From positions 1 to 15,945 of the forward strand of contig VSNK01000119.1 in assembly GCA_009774255.1 (NCBI GenBank): DNA of 15,945 nt, written 5' to 3'. Shown in pieces: positions 7,404-13,578 of this stretch (the first letter of the stretch is position 1; every line of letters begins with the position of its first letter). The position numbers were made by a program, and so were the translations under genes. The notes under the pieces are model-generated. The model made no database searches. It saw only the letters and a list, made by a program, of their open reading frames with translations, and was not told the origin of the DNA. The stretch is from Faecalicatena sp. GTDB taxonomy: Bacteria; Bacillota; Clostridia; Lachnospirales; Lachnospiraceae.

Positions 7404-7446
7404 AAAAAAGAAGCTGTCTTAGGCGTTCACATGCCCGGACAGCTTC
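7404..7446 (-). terminator. Intrinsic terminator upstream of the dcw promoter
   Basis: GAAGCTGTC at 7410-7418 is the perfect inverse of GACAGCTTC at 7438-7446. Read on the minus strand, the stem is followed directly by six T residues (A run at 7404-7409). It ends transcription from the small membrane protein gene before the mraZ promoter. Plus-strand reading also meets a pyrimidine-rich stretch after the stem, so it may work in both directions. Confidence 0.85.
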
Positions 7447-7479
7447 TCTTCTTTTCATACATTATTCCCTTTTTTCTTA

Positions 7480-7577
7480 GGAAGTGCGGGGAAATAACCG
7501 AAACAGACTGCGCGGCCTGAGTTACACGGCACGCCTGGTCAAGGTGTGACCTGTAACGATTATTTCCATACGATTCC
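7480..7577. repeat. 98-bp inverted-repeat element abutting the small membrane protein gene
   Basis: The terminal inverted repeats are 18 bp each: GGAAGTGCGGGGAAATAA at 7480-7497 and the complement of GGAATCGTATGGAAATAA at 7560-7577, with 13 matches including the inner GGAAATAA. Inside, GTTACA (7521-7526) pairs with TGTAAC, enclosing an imperfect GGCACGCCT/AGGTGTGACC stem. The right end touches the stop codon of the adjacent gene (7578-7580). The TIR consensus GGAA-N2-GTATGGAAATAA matches the arm of the second element at 7836-7889, so the two belong to one family. Confidence 0.7.
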
Positions 7578-7814
7578 CTACTCCGTAAGGTCAAGCAAAT
7601 AGGAATTCACTGCTTCGTAGTTCACTGTTGTGATCTCCCGGTCTTGATTTGCGGCAAACTTCCCATATGCGGAATACCCCAGCCAGCCGATCAGAGCCAG
7701 CCCTGCCAGAGTGAGTACACCCTTGCGGGCCAATCCCATCACACGCTGCTTCTTCATGTTCTTCTTCCGGTTTGCCTTTTCCTGTTTATAGCGGTCTATC
7801 TTTTCCTGACTCAT
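7578..7814 (-). CDS. Small single-span membrane protein of unknown function
   Basis: A 78-residue protein I do not recognise. The first 30 residues are strongly basic (many Lys/Arg, with RKKNMKKQR in the middle). A hydrophobic segment at about residues 33-50 (GVLTLAGLALIGWLGYSAY) is long enough for one membrane span. The C-terminal 27 residues are polar and should lie outside. AAGGAG sits 9 nt upstream of the ATG, so translation is well supported. It lies between degV and the dcw terminator, with inverted-repeat elements on both sides. The basic N-terminus and position next to division genes could fit an envelope role, but that is speculation. Confidence 0.7.
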   Translation of the reverse strand: MSQEKIDRYKQEKANRKKNMKKQRVMGLARKGVLTLAGLALIGWLGYSAYGKFAANQDREITTVNYEAVNSYLLDLTE

Positions 7815-7835
7815 CTTCTTAATCTCCTTCTTATG

Positions 7836-7889
7836 CTAAGGAACTGTATGGAAATAACTTATACAAGTTATTTTTCTACAGTTCCTTAG
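7836..7889. repeat. 54-bp near-perfect palindrome, related to the 7480-7577 element
   Basis: CTAAGGAACTGTA at 7836-7848 pairs perfectly with TACAGTTCCTTAG at 7877-7889. The stem continues after a short mismatch with AAATAACTT (7852-7860) against AAGTTATTT (7865-7873), around a 4-nt ATAC loop. The arm contains GGAACTGTATGGAAATAA, matching the terminal repeat of the element on the other side of the small gene. It looks like two element ends joined with the core lost. It lies in the 5' leader of the small gene on the minus strand. Confidence 0.75.
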
Positions 7890-7925
7890 GCACTTTCTTC
7901 TTCGCAATCCGAGTGCCTGTTGACA

Positions 7926-7954
7926 AGTATAACATATTTTTTTTCAAACTACAA
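7926..7954 (-). promoter_or_regulatory. Possible sigma-A promoter for the small membrane protein gene
   Basis: On the minus strand TTGTAG (plus 7949-7954) is followed after 17 bp by TATACT (plus 7926-7931). It overlaps the 3' end of degV, and transcripts would begin upstream of the 54-bp palindrome. The -10 is good and the -35 only partial. Confidence 0.4.
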
Positions 7955-8783
7955 CAATAATTCCGCCGTCATTGGCATACATACTGCTGATCCCTGCCGT
8001 ATCGATAATAAAACTGGCCTTCACTTTCATCTTCTCCAGAAGCTGCTTCTCTACCTCCTGAGCCCGTTCTCTGCAGTTGCAGTGGGAAATGGCAAGGATC
8101 TTTTCCCCCGATTCCTGCACGTCCTCCACAATATGGTCGATCATCTTCGCCAGCGCTCTTTTGATGCCTCTGGCCTGACCGAGCTGACGGATCATCCCCT
8201 CCGGTGTGGATCCCATAACAGGCTTGATATTGAGCGCCCCTGCCACCAGGGATTTGATCCCGGTCAGTCTTCCGTTCTTCCGGAGCGTATCCAGATTCTC
8301 CAGCACAAAATATGTGTTCTGTCCCGCAATGTAGCGCTCTACCGTATCCACCACCTGCTCAAATGTCATCCCTGCCTCTTCGCATTCCTGAATCTTCAAA
8401 GCAATCAGAGTCTCACCGATGGACGCAGAGCGGGAATTAAAAACATGAATCTCTTTCTCACCATACTCTTCTATATATAAATTCTTTCCCAGCACCGCAC
8501 TGTTATAAGAGCCGCTCAATTCCGCCGACAACGTCACGGCATACACATGTTCCGCTTCACAGACGTACTTTTCCATATATACCTCAGGCGACGGACAGGA
8601 AGACTTCGGACTTTCTGCGCACTCTGCAACTCTTCTGAGAAAATCCGCCTGGTCAAATGACGCATCGTCAATAATGCGGGTCCCCCCGACTTCCATACTC
8701 AAAGATGCCGTCTCGAAGCATCCGCTCTCTTTCATCTCGTCAGTCAGTTCACCACAGCTGTCAACAATCACTTTATAACTCAT
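7944..8783 (-). CDS. DegV family fatty-acid-binding protein
   Basis: A 279-residue cytoplasmic protein of the DegV/FakB family, whose members hold a fatty acid between two alpha/beta domains; FakB proteins present it to the FakA kinase for phospholipid synthesis. Visible features are the N-terminal YKVIVDSCGELTDE strand-turn, KSSCPSPEVYMEKY (the conserved Ser-x-Pro lipid-contact region), VTLSAELSGSYNSAV, and the C-terminal domain with NLDTLRKNGRLTG and GALNIKPV, all family signatures. The ATG at 8783 begins at the usual family N-terminus; an in-frame TTG nine codons upstream is possible but less likely. The ribosome binding site is weak (AAAGG at long spacing). There is no fakA in the window, so the partner is not visible. 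Length is typical. Confidence 0.93.
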   Translation of the reverse strand: MSYKVIVDSCGELTDEMKESGCFETASLSMEVGGTRIIDDASFDQADFLRRVAECAESPKSSCPSPEVYMEKYVCEAEHVYAVTLSAELSGSYNSAVLGKNLYIEEYGEKEIHVFNSRSASIGETLIALKIQECEEAGMTFEQVVDTVERYIAGQNTYFVLENLDTLRKNGRLTGIKSLVAGALNIKPVMGSTPEGMIRQLGQARGIKRALAKMIDHIVEDVQESGEKILAISHCNCRERAQEVEKQLLEKMKVKASFIIDTAGISSMYANDGGIIVVV

Positions 8784-8882
8784 AATCCGTACCAAGCCTT
8801 TCAAATGCAATTCTATTTCATATAGTTTTTAATACTATGTTTTAGTATATCACATCTCACTCGGTCTGAAAAGATATATTTT

Positions 8883-10118
8883 TCAGGTTTCCTTGATTTT
8901 GATCTTCCGTGATATTCCCAGAGCGATCCCCATCTCAATCATCAGAAATAAAATAGACGTTCCCCCGTAGCTGATAAACGGAAGCGTGATTCCTGTTGTC
9001 GGGATGGTGTTGGTGACAACCATGACATTCAGAATCACCTGCAGCGAAATATGTGCGAAAATCCCGGTCGCGACCAGAGAGCCGTACAGATCCGGCGCGT
9101 TTCTCGCAATGAAAATCAGGCGATACAACAAAAGCCCAAACAGCAGCAAAATGATGATCGAGCCAAATACCCCTAATTCTTCGCACACAATGGCAAGGAT
9201 CATATCATTCTGCGCCTCCGGGATCACTCCCAGCTTCTGGGTGCTGTTCCCCAGCCCTTTCCCGAAGAATCCGCCGGAACCGATAGCATACAAGCCCTGC
9301 ATGACCTGAAAGCCTCCAGTGTCCGTATGATTTTCCGGATCCAGCCAGGTAATGATCCTTGAGAGCCGGAAATTATCACTCTCCGATAAGGTGGACGATA
9401 AAAAACTGATCAGCACGGCAAGCAGCACGCCTCCTCCCACAAGCAGCGCCAGAAACGGCTTCAGCTTTGGATGTACGACAAAATACAGGATACAGGTGAT
9501 TGCCAGCACAATGATCGCCGTACTCAGATTGTCCGTCAGATATCTCACGCCGCCTGCGGCCACAAGTCCGAAAAAAAAGATCCGGATCGCGCCTTCCTTT
9601 GTATGGGCTTTATTTCCCAATCTGCAGAGTTCATAGGAAATAAATAAAATAACCGCGATCTTCATCACTTCGGCCGGCTGCAGAGTCAGCGAATCCGTAA
9701 TCCGGATCCAGCGTCTTGCTCCATTGCCGTTTTTTCCAAGAGGCGTCTGTACCAACGCCATCAGGAACATGGCCAGAAAATAGAACTCCAGCGAAAAAGC
9801 TCCATACAGATGATAATCGATCTTGGATACCAGCAGCATCAATGTAAAGCTTGCAGCCCCAAATATTGCCTGCCTGGTGAAATAGTACGTACCATTTTCG
9901 TAGGCACTGGTGCTGTACAGCATAATCAGGCCAAGGCACATCAGAAAAATGATCACCAGCAGCAGATCATAATCGAAATACTGCGCGTCCATGACAAGAA
10001 TCCCAGAAAGCGCTCCCCGCTTTTTTTTGCTCTCGTTCCCGTGCTCCTGCCAGATATCCCGGCGCATTTCTCCCCTGTATTGATTCCGCCTCAGCGGCTG
10101 TACGATCCTGCTTCTCAT
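8883..10118 (-). CDS. ftsW: FtsW-type SEDS peptidoglycan glycosyltransferase
   Basis: A 411-residue polytopic membrane protein of the SEDS family, which polymerises lipid II with a class B PBP partner; suitable partners are encoded in the dcw operon here. A charged N-terminus of about 45 residues is followed by about ten hydrophobic segments. Motifs include YSTSAYENG (68-76), GNGARRWI (131-138), LQPAEVMKIA (146-155), DNLSTA with Asp196 in the expected catalytic position, GKGLGNSTQKLGVIPEAQNDMI from 286, EELG (313-316) and FISYGGTSIL (381-390). The PEAQND and YGGTS motifs fit FtsW somewhat better than RodA. Of two nearby ATGs, the one at 10118 has AGGGGAG 6 nt upstream, while the one at 10124 touches it. 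FtsW versus RodA is not settled by sequence alone. Confidence 0.9.
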   Translation of the reverse strand: MRSRIVQPLRRNQYRGEMRRDIWQEHGNESKKKRGALSGILVMDAQYFDYDLLLVIIFLMCLGLIMLYSTSAYENGTYYFTRQAIFGAASFTLMLLVSKIDYHLYGAFSLEFYFLAMFLMALVQTPLGKNGNGARRWIRITDSLTLQPAEVMKIAVILFISYELCRLGNKAHTKEGAIRIFFFGLVAAGGVRYLTDNLSTAIIVLAITCILYFVVHPKLKPFLALLVGGGVLLAVLISFLSSTLSESDNFRLSRIITWLDPENHTDTGGFQVMQGLYAIGSGGFFGKGLGNSTQKLGVIPEAQNDMILAIVCEELGVFGSIIILLLFGLLLYRLIFIARNAPDLYGSLVATGIFAHISLQVILNVMVVTNTIPTTGITLPFISYGGTSILFLMIEMGIALGISRKIKIKET

Positions 10119-10143
10119 ATTCATCTCCCCTGTCTAATCCCTG

Positions 10144-10316
10144 GAAATTTCTTAACTACTCAGGACAGCAGCAATATGAAAAAACAGACTGTGCAAGGTT
10201 ACTTGATAAAGGCTGTTTTTTCATATTGCTATTGGGCGGAGCGCCCATAAACCTCAGACAGGAGCTGCATAGCAGACGGGTCTGAGGTCTGCTGTCCTGA
10301 GTAGTTATGAAATTTC
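10144..10316. repeat. 173-bp element with 28-bp terminal inverted repeats (MITE-like)
   Basis: The left arm, 10144-10171 (GAAATTTC, then TAACTACTCAGGACAGCAG after one base), matches the inverse of the right arm, 10289-10316, at 27 of 28 positions. Three hairpins lie inside. GCAATATGAAAAAACAG (10171-10187) pairs perfectly with its inverse at 10213-10229. GGGCG-gag-CGCCC spans 10234-10246. ACCTCAGAC (10251-10259) pairs with GTCTGAGGT (10280-10288). It separates asnB from ftsW. Open frames across it are low-complexity translations of the palindromes and are not proposed as genes. The T-rich arms could also end asnB transcription. Confidence 0.82.
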
Positions 10317-10371
10317 TTACTTTGCGGCCATGCCGCCCCAGCACAGACGGCCATAACATTCTCTTCATACT

Positions 10372-12255
10372 TCAGACCGCCGAAAGCCTGGCCGGATGCA
10401 CCGGCTTTTCATGTCCAAAGAACCGGTCATACCACACCAGAAAGATATATACGGACCAGATCTTACGGCTGTCATCTGTTTTTTCATTTATGTTCTTCCC
10501 CTTCTTATGGGCATCCAGCATCTTCAGCAGAAGCTCCGTATTGAAGAACTTCCTTGCCGCCTCGGAAGTGAACATCTCCCGCACACGCTGATAATACTTC
10601 TCTTCCCTGAGCCACACCCGGATTGGAATGGGAAATCCCAGCTTCTTCTTTTCCGCGGTCTTGCTGCGGATGACCTTCTCTGCTGCGCCGCGCAGCGCCA
10701 CCTTTGTTTTCGGCGCACGCACTTTATAATCCAAAGGCAGCGTCTCTGCCAGCTCCAGCACCTTCTTGTCCAGAAACGGCACCCTTACTTCCAGAGAATT
10801 TGCCATGCCCATCTTATCCCCCTTCATTAAAATATCATGGACAAGCCAGAGATGAAGGTCTACATACTGCATTTTCGTCACGGGATCCTTCCCCTTAACC
10901 CTATCGTACAAAGGCTTCGTCACCTTCCGGATTCCCGGCGCACATCCTTTTTTCAAGATCTTGTCCGCTTCCCGTTCCGTAAAAATGTTCGTCGCGTTTG
11001 CGAAATATCGTTCCTCCAGCGTCTTTCCATGGCGCATCAAAAATCCTCTGCCCTTCATCCGCCTCGGCAGGCAGTATTCCGCAAATTTTCCAAGCGCGCG
11101 GCGGATAGGCATTGGGATCTTATTGAACGCCGTATGCTCCAGCGGCTCGCAGTAAATATTGTAGCCGCCGAACAATTCATCGGACCCTTCGCCGGAAAGC
11201 ACGACTTTTACTTTTTTAGAAGCCTCTTCACTCAGAAAAAACAACGCGATCGCGGCCGGATCCGCCACCGGCTCATCCATATAGTACTGGATATCCGACA
11301 GCCTGTCCCAATATTCCTCAGGTGTAATGACCTTCGCGTCATTCTGCATATGAATGCTTTCCGCAAATTCCTTCGCATCCCGAATCTCACTGTACTTTCC
11401 CTCATCAAACCCCACCGTAAAGGTGCGGTCCACCTGTCCCAGATAAGTCAGATAACTGGAATCCACGCCGCTGGACAAATAAGAAGCCACTTCCACATCG
11501 CTGATCTTGTGCTTTTCCACCGACTCCTTCATGACGGCCTCGACCTCCTCCACCACTTCCTCGAAGGATTTCTTACAATCTCCCGTGAAATGAGGTTCGA
11601 AATAGCGGGTGATCTTCATCTGTCCGTTTTCGTAGACAAAATAATGCCCCGGCTGAAGGCAGAATACGCCTTTAAAAAAGGTTTCATTGGTCGGTACGAA
11701 CTGGAAGGAAAGATAATTGCCCAGCGCCTCCTCATTAAAGATCTTATCGAACCTTGGATGCTCCAAAAAAGACTTGATCTCTGAGCCGAACAGTAATGTC
11801 CCATTCATCTGCGCGTAATATAATGGTTTGATCCCAAAAATATCCCTTGCCGCAAAAAGCTTTTTCTTCTCTCTGTCCCAGATTACAAACGCATACATTC
11901 CCCTCAGGCGGTCCAGCAGCTTTTCCCCCCACTCCTCATATCCGTGGAGCAGCGTCTCCGAATCCGTATTGGATACGAACACATGCCCCGCTTCCACCAG
12001 TTCTTTGCGCAGCTCCTGATAGTTATAGATCTCTCCGTTGAATACCAGTACCTTGCTTTTATCTTCATTATATAAAGGCTGATCCCCGACTTCGGAAAGG
12101 TCGATGATGCTCAGCCGCCGAAATCCCAGTGCCGCATACGCATCCACAAACTTCCCTTCACTGTCCGGTCCCCGGTGGACAATGGTATTCATCATATCGA
12201 CAAGCACCCCTTCCCGGTTCTCAACCTCCCCTACAAATCCTGCAAACCCACACAT
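10372..12255 (-). CDS. asnB: Asparagine synthetase B, glutamine-hydrolysing
   Basis: A 627-residue two-domain cytoplasmic enzyme making asparagine from aspartate, ATP and glutamine. The N-terminal class II glutamine amidotransferase domain starts MCGFAG; Cys2 is the nucleophile once Met1 is removed. It contains VHRGPDSEG (26-34), FRRLSIIDLS (45-54), FNGEIYNYQELR (72-83) and SNTDSETLL (95-103). The synthetase domain has the PP-loop LSSGVDSS (260-267), where the usual SGG is SSG, and SGEGSDELFGGYNIY at 354-368. AAGGAG precedes the ATG at 12255. Upstream is a good sigma-A promoter and a roughly 150-nt leader with no recognisable T-box. It is divergent from the cotJ operon. asnB homologues can also act in amidating cell-wall or secondary-metabolite substrates, so the in vivo substrate is inferred. 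Confidence 0.95.
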   Translation of the reverse strand: MCGFAGFVGEVENREGVLVDMMNTIVHRGPDSEGKFVDAYAALGFRRLSIIDLSEVGDQPLYNEDKSKVLVFNGEIYNYQELRKELVEAGHVFVSNTDSETLLHGYEEWGEKLLDRLRGMYAFVIWDREKKKLFAARDIFGIKPLYYAQMNGTLLFGSEIKSFLEHPRFDKIFNEEALGNYLSFQFVPTNETFFKGVFCLQPGHYFVYENGQMKITRYFEPHFTGDCKKSFEEVVEEVEAVMKESVEKHKISDVEVASYLSSGVDSSYLTYLGQVDRTFTVGFDEGKYSEIRDAKEFAESIHMQNDAKVITPEEYWDRLSDIQYYMDEPVADPAAIALFFLSEEASKKVKVVLSGEGSDELFGGYNIYCEPLEHTAFNKIPMPIRRALGKFAEYCLPRRMKGRGFLMRHGKTLEERYFANATNIFTEREADKILKKGCAPGIRKVTKPLYDRVKGKDPVTKMQYVDLHLWLVHDILMKGDKMGMANSLEVRVPFLDKKVLELAETLPLDYKVRAPKTKVALRGAAEKVIRSKTAEKKKLGFPIPIRVWLREEKYYQRVREMFTSEAARKFFNTELLLKMLDAHKKGKNINEKTDDSRKIWSVYIFLVWYDRFFGHEKPVHPARLSAV

Positions 12256-12386
12256 AAAACCTTATCTCCTTTATCCCGTAATCTGACATATATCTTTCAT
12301 TCGTATATTTTCATCAAAGCTATTGTTCCCATAAAATCTATTTTCCACGACAAATATAGAAATACTCTTCTTATATTTTACTGGAA

Positions 12387-12411
12387 ACTGAAATAATAAC
12401 CTCTTTTCAGT
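12387..12411. promoter_or_regulatory. Inverted repeat at the asnB transcription start
   Basis: ACTGAAA at 12387-12393 and TTTCAGT at 12405-12411 form a 7-bp inverted repeat with an 11-bp centre. It lies directly downstream of the asnB -10 box and covers the predicted start site. It could be an operator or the first hairpin of the leader; no regulator is identified. Confidence 0.4.
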
Positions 12412-12440
12412 ATTATAGCTTTTTTTATATATAAAAACAA
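12412..12440 (-). promoter_or_regulatory. Sigma-A promoter of asnB
   Basis: On the minus strand TTGTTT (plus 12435-12440) is followed after 17 bp by a consensus TATAAT (plus 12412-12417). The predicted start is near 12405, giving a leader of about 150 nt. The surroundings are very AT-rich. Confidence 0.75.
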
Positions 12441-12482
12441 CTTTTTTTATTCGTATTCGAGATGCCATTTTCCAACCAATGG

Positions 12483-12511
12483 AACCTTTTTCTCATGAAT
12501 TCCATAATATA
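12483..12511 (+). promoter_or_regulatory. Possible mother-cell (sigma-K/sigma-E type) promoter of the cotJ operon
   Basis: AACC at 12483-12486 is followed after 17 bp by CATAATATA at 12503-12511. This matches the sigma-K pattern (mACm, then CATAnnnTA). Bacillus cotJ is transcribed by the related sigma-E, which shares the CATA-type -10; no good sigma-E -35 was found. The predicted start lies about 30 nt before the cotJA ATG. This is a short, degenerate pattern, so confidence is moderate. Confidence 0.4.
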
Positions 12512-12547
12512 CTATTGTAAACCGAATCATGGAAGGAGTAATCGCAA

Positions 12548-12955
12548 ATGGCGAATTATCAGAACAATATGCGTTATGGCCGCCAGGGCAATATGCGTCA
12601 GTCCCGCCCGGTGCCAGGCATGCATATGGGATGCCATAATCCGGCTCCACAGATGGATACATGCTGCGGCACTTCCGAGCCGGCGCCCAGAATGGATAAC
12701 ATGCAAAGAGAGAACAGCGGATGCTGCACACCTGCCCCGGAGGCAAGGGAGGCAGCCGAACGCCGGGAAAGGAAATCCCCCAAAGGCTGCGGGTGCCGGA
12801 GAGATGATCCTCTCTACGGCATGCCGATCGCCATGGCTTATGTACCCTGGCAGACCTGGCGCGATATCTTCGATATATGCGAAGGCTTCCAGACAGGAAC
12901 TATCTTTGAGGAACTGGATAAACCATTTCTTGGGAGAGGAGGCTGGAAACGATGA
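12548..12955 (+). CDS. cotJA: Spore coat-associated protein CotJA
   Basis: A 135-residue protein whose C-terminal third is the CotJA domain: PIAMAYVPWQTWRDIFDI at residues 93-110, then GTIFEELDKPFLG at 117-129. CotJA, CotJB and CotJC form a complex in the inner coat of spores and are made in the mother cell. The N-terminal 85 residues are an extension rich in Met, Pro, Gly, Arg and Cys, with seven cysteines (29, 39, 40, 59, 60, 81, 83); Bacillus CotJA is much shorter. AAGGAG lies 9 nt before the ATG. The stop overlaps the cotJB start by 4 nt, so the two genes are translationally coupled. The operon's third gene is broken, so the complex may be incomplete in vegetative DNA. Confidence 0.92.
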   Translation: MANYQNNMRYGRQGNMRQSRPVPGMHMGCHNPAPQMDTCCGTSEPAPRMDNMQRENSGCCTPAPEAREAAERRERKSPKGCGCRRDDPLYGMPIAMAYVPWQTWRDIFDICEGFQTGTIFEELDKPFLGRGGWKR

Positions 12956-13221
12956 AGAACTGCACATGTAGAGAGGATTTATTGAATTATATCAATGAAG
13001 TCAGCTTTGCGGTGGATGACGTCAAGTTGTATCTGGATACTCACCCCTGCGATGAGGAGGCAATGGATTATTTCCGGAAATATAGCTGCATGCGTAACGA
13101 AGCACTGAAACAGTACGCAGAGAACTATGGACCTCTGACTGTAGATACCGCGGTCTTTTCCGATTCCGAAAAATGGAACTGGATCAATGAGCCATGGCCA
13201 TGGCAGGAAGGGGGATGTTGA
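12952..13221 (+). CDS. cotJB: Spore coat protein CotJB
   Basis: An 89-residue protein, the full length of the family. Signatures are EVSFAVDDVKLYLDTHPCDE at residues 16-35, the YFRKY helix, ENYGPLTVD at 57-65, and the Trp-rich end WNWINEPWPWQEGG at 75-88. Its start ATGA overlaps the cotJA stop, and only 3 nt separate its stop from the cotJC start, so the three genes are one operon. It is expected to act with CotJA and CotJC in the inner spore coat; its biochemical role is not known. Confidence 0.93.
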   Translation: MKNCTCREDLLNYINEVSFAVDDVKLYLDTHPCDEEAMDYFRKYSCMRNEALKQYAENYGPLTVDTAVFSDSEKWNWINEPWPWQEGGC

Positions 13222-13224
13222 TTT

Positions 13225-13578
13225 ATGTGGAGCTATGAAAAGAGATTACAGTATCCGGTCAAGATCAGCCAGACAAATCCGGAGCTGGCACAGGTAATCA
13301 TATCGCAGTTTGGAGGGCCTGACGGGGAGCTGTCTGCTTCCATGCGGTATCTGGCACAGAGATATACGATGCCTTATAATGAGGTAACAGGAATATTGAC
13401 AGATATAGGTAGAGAAGCCCCTGAAATGTTCCGAGGGCGCCGCCAATCGGCAAAGCCGATTTTCATTGCGGCGACCGACTTGCCCCTGACCGACGGGAGA
13501 GGGGCGCTTTCACTTCAGGGGCCCACATTTTTTTTTGCTCTGTGTGCCGGGAATCTTCCGGTGGATACTTTCCCGTAA
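13225..13578 (+). pseudogene. cotJC: cotJC 5' part (Mn-catalase-like coat protein), interrupted after about codon 62
   Basis: Residues 1-62 match the start of CotJC: MWSYEKRLQYPVKISQ, then GGPDGELSASMRYLAQRY at 31-48 and GILTDIG at 56-62. CotJC belongs to the manganese catalase family and is normally about 190 residues. The family continues TEELAHLE, carrying Glu and His metal ligands; here the frame runs instead into unrelated sequence (REAPEMFRGRRQ...) and stops at 13578. The break lies near 13408-13416. Only the first putative ligand helix (Glu35) is kept, so the encoded 117-residue product cannot be an active catalase. The recombinase C-terminus begins about 50 bp on, in convergent orientation. 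The remaining two-thirds of cotJC is not in the window; either it lies beyond an inserted element or it is lost. Confidence 0.88.

Noticed and set aside
8866..8886. CTGAAAA/TTTTCAG hairpin at the ftsW stop as a terminator
   Set aside because: The stem is short and AT-rich, with no following T run on the minus strand.
10156..10368. Open minus-strand frame of 70 codons across the 173-bp repeat
   Set aside because: It is a translation of the palindromic element, has no good ribosome binding site, and encodes no recognisable domain.
10837..11784. Open plus-strand frame of 315 codons opposite asnB
   Set aside because: It is antisense to asnB, which carries all catalytic motifs, and shows no family features.
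12256..12411. T-box or riboswitch in the asnB leader
   Set aside because: The leader is long enough but AT-rich, with no T-box core, no antiterminator bulge and no terminator before asnB; only a small inverted repeat is present.
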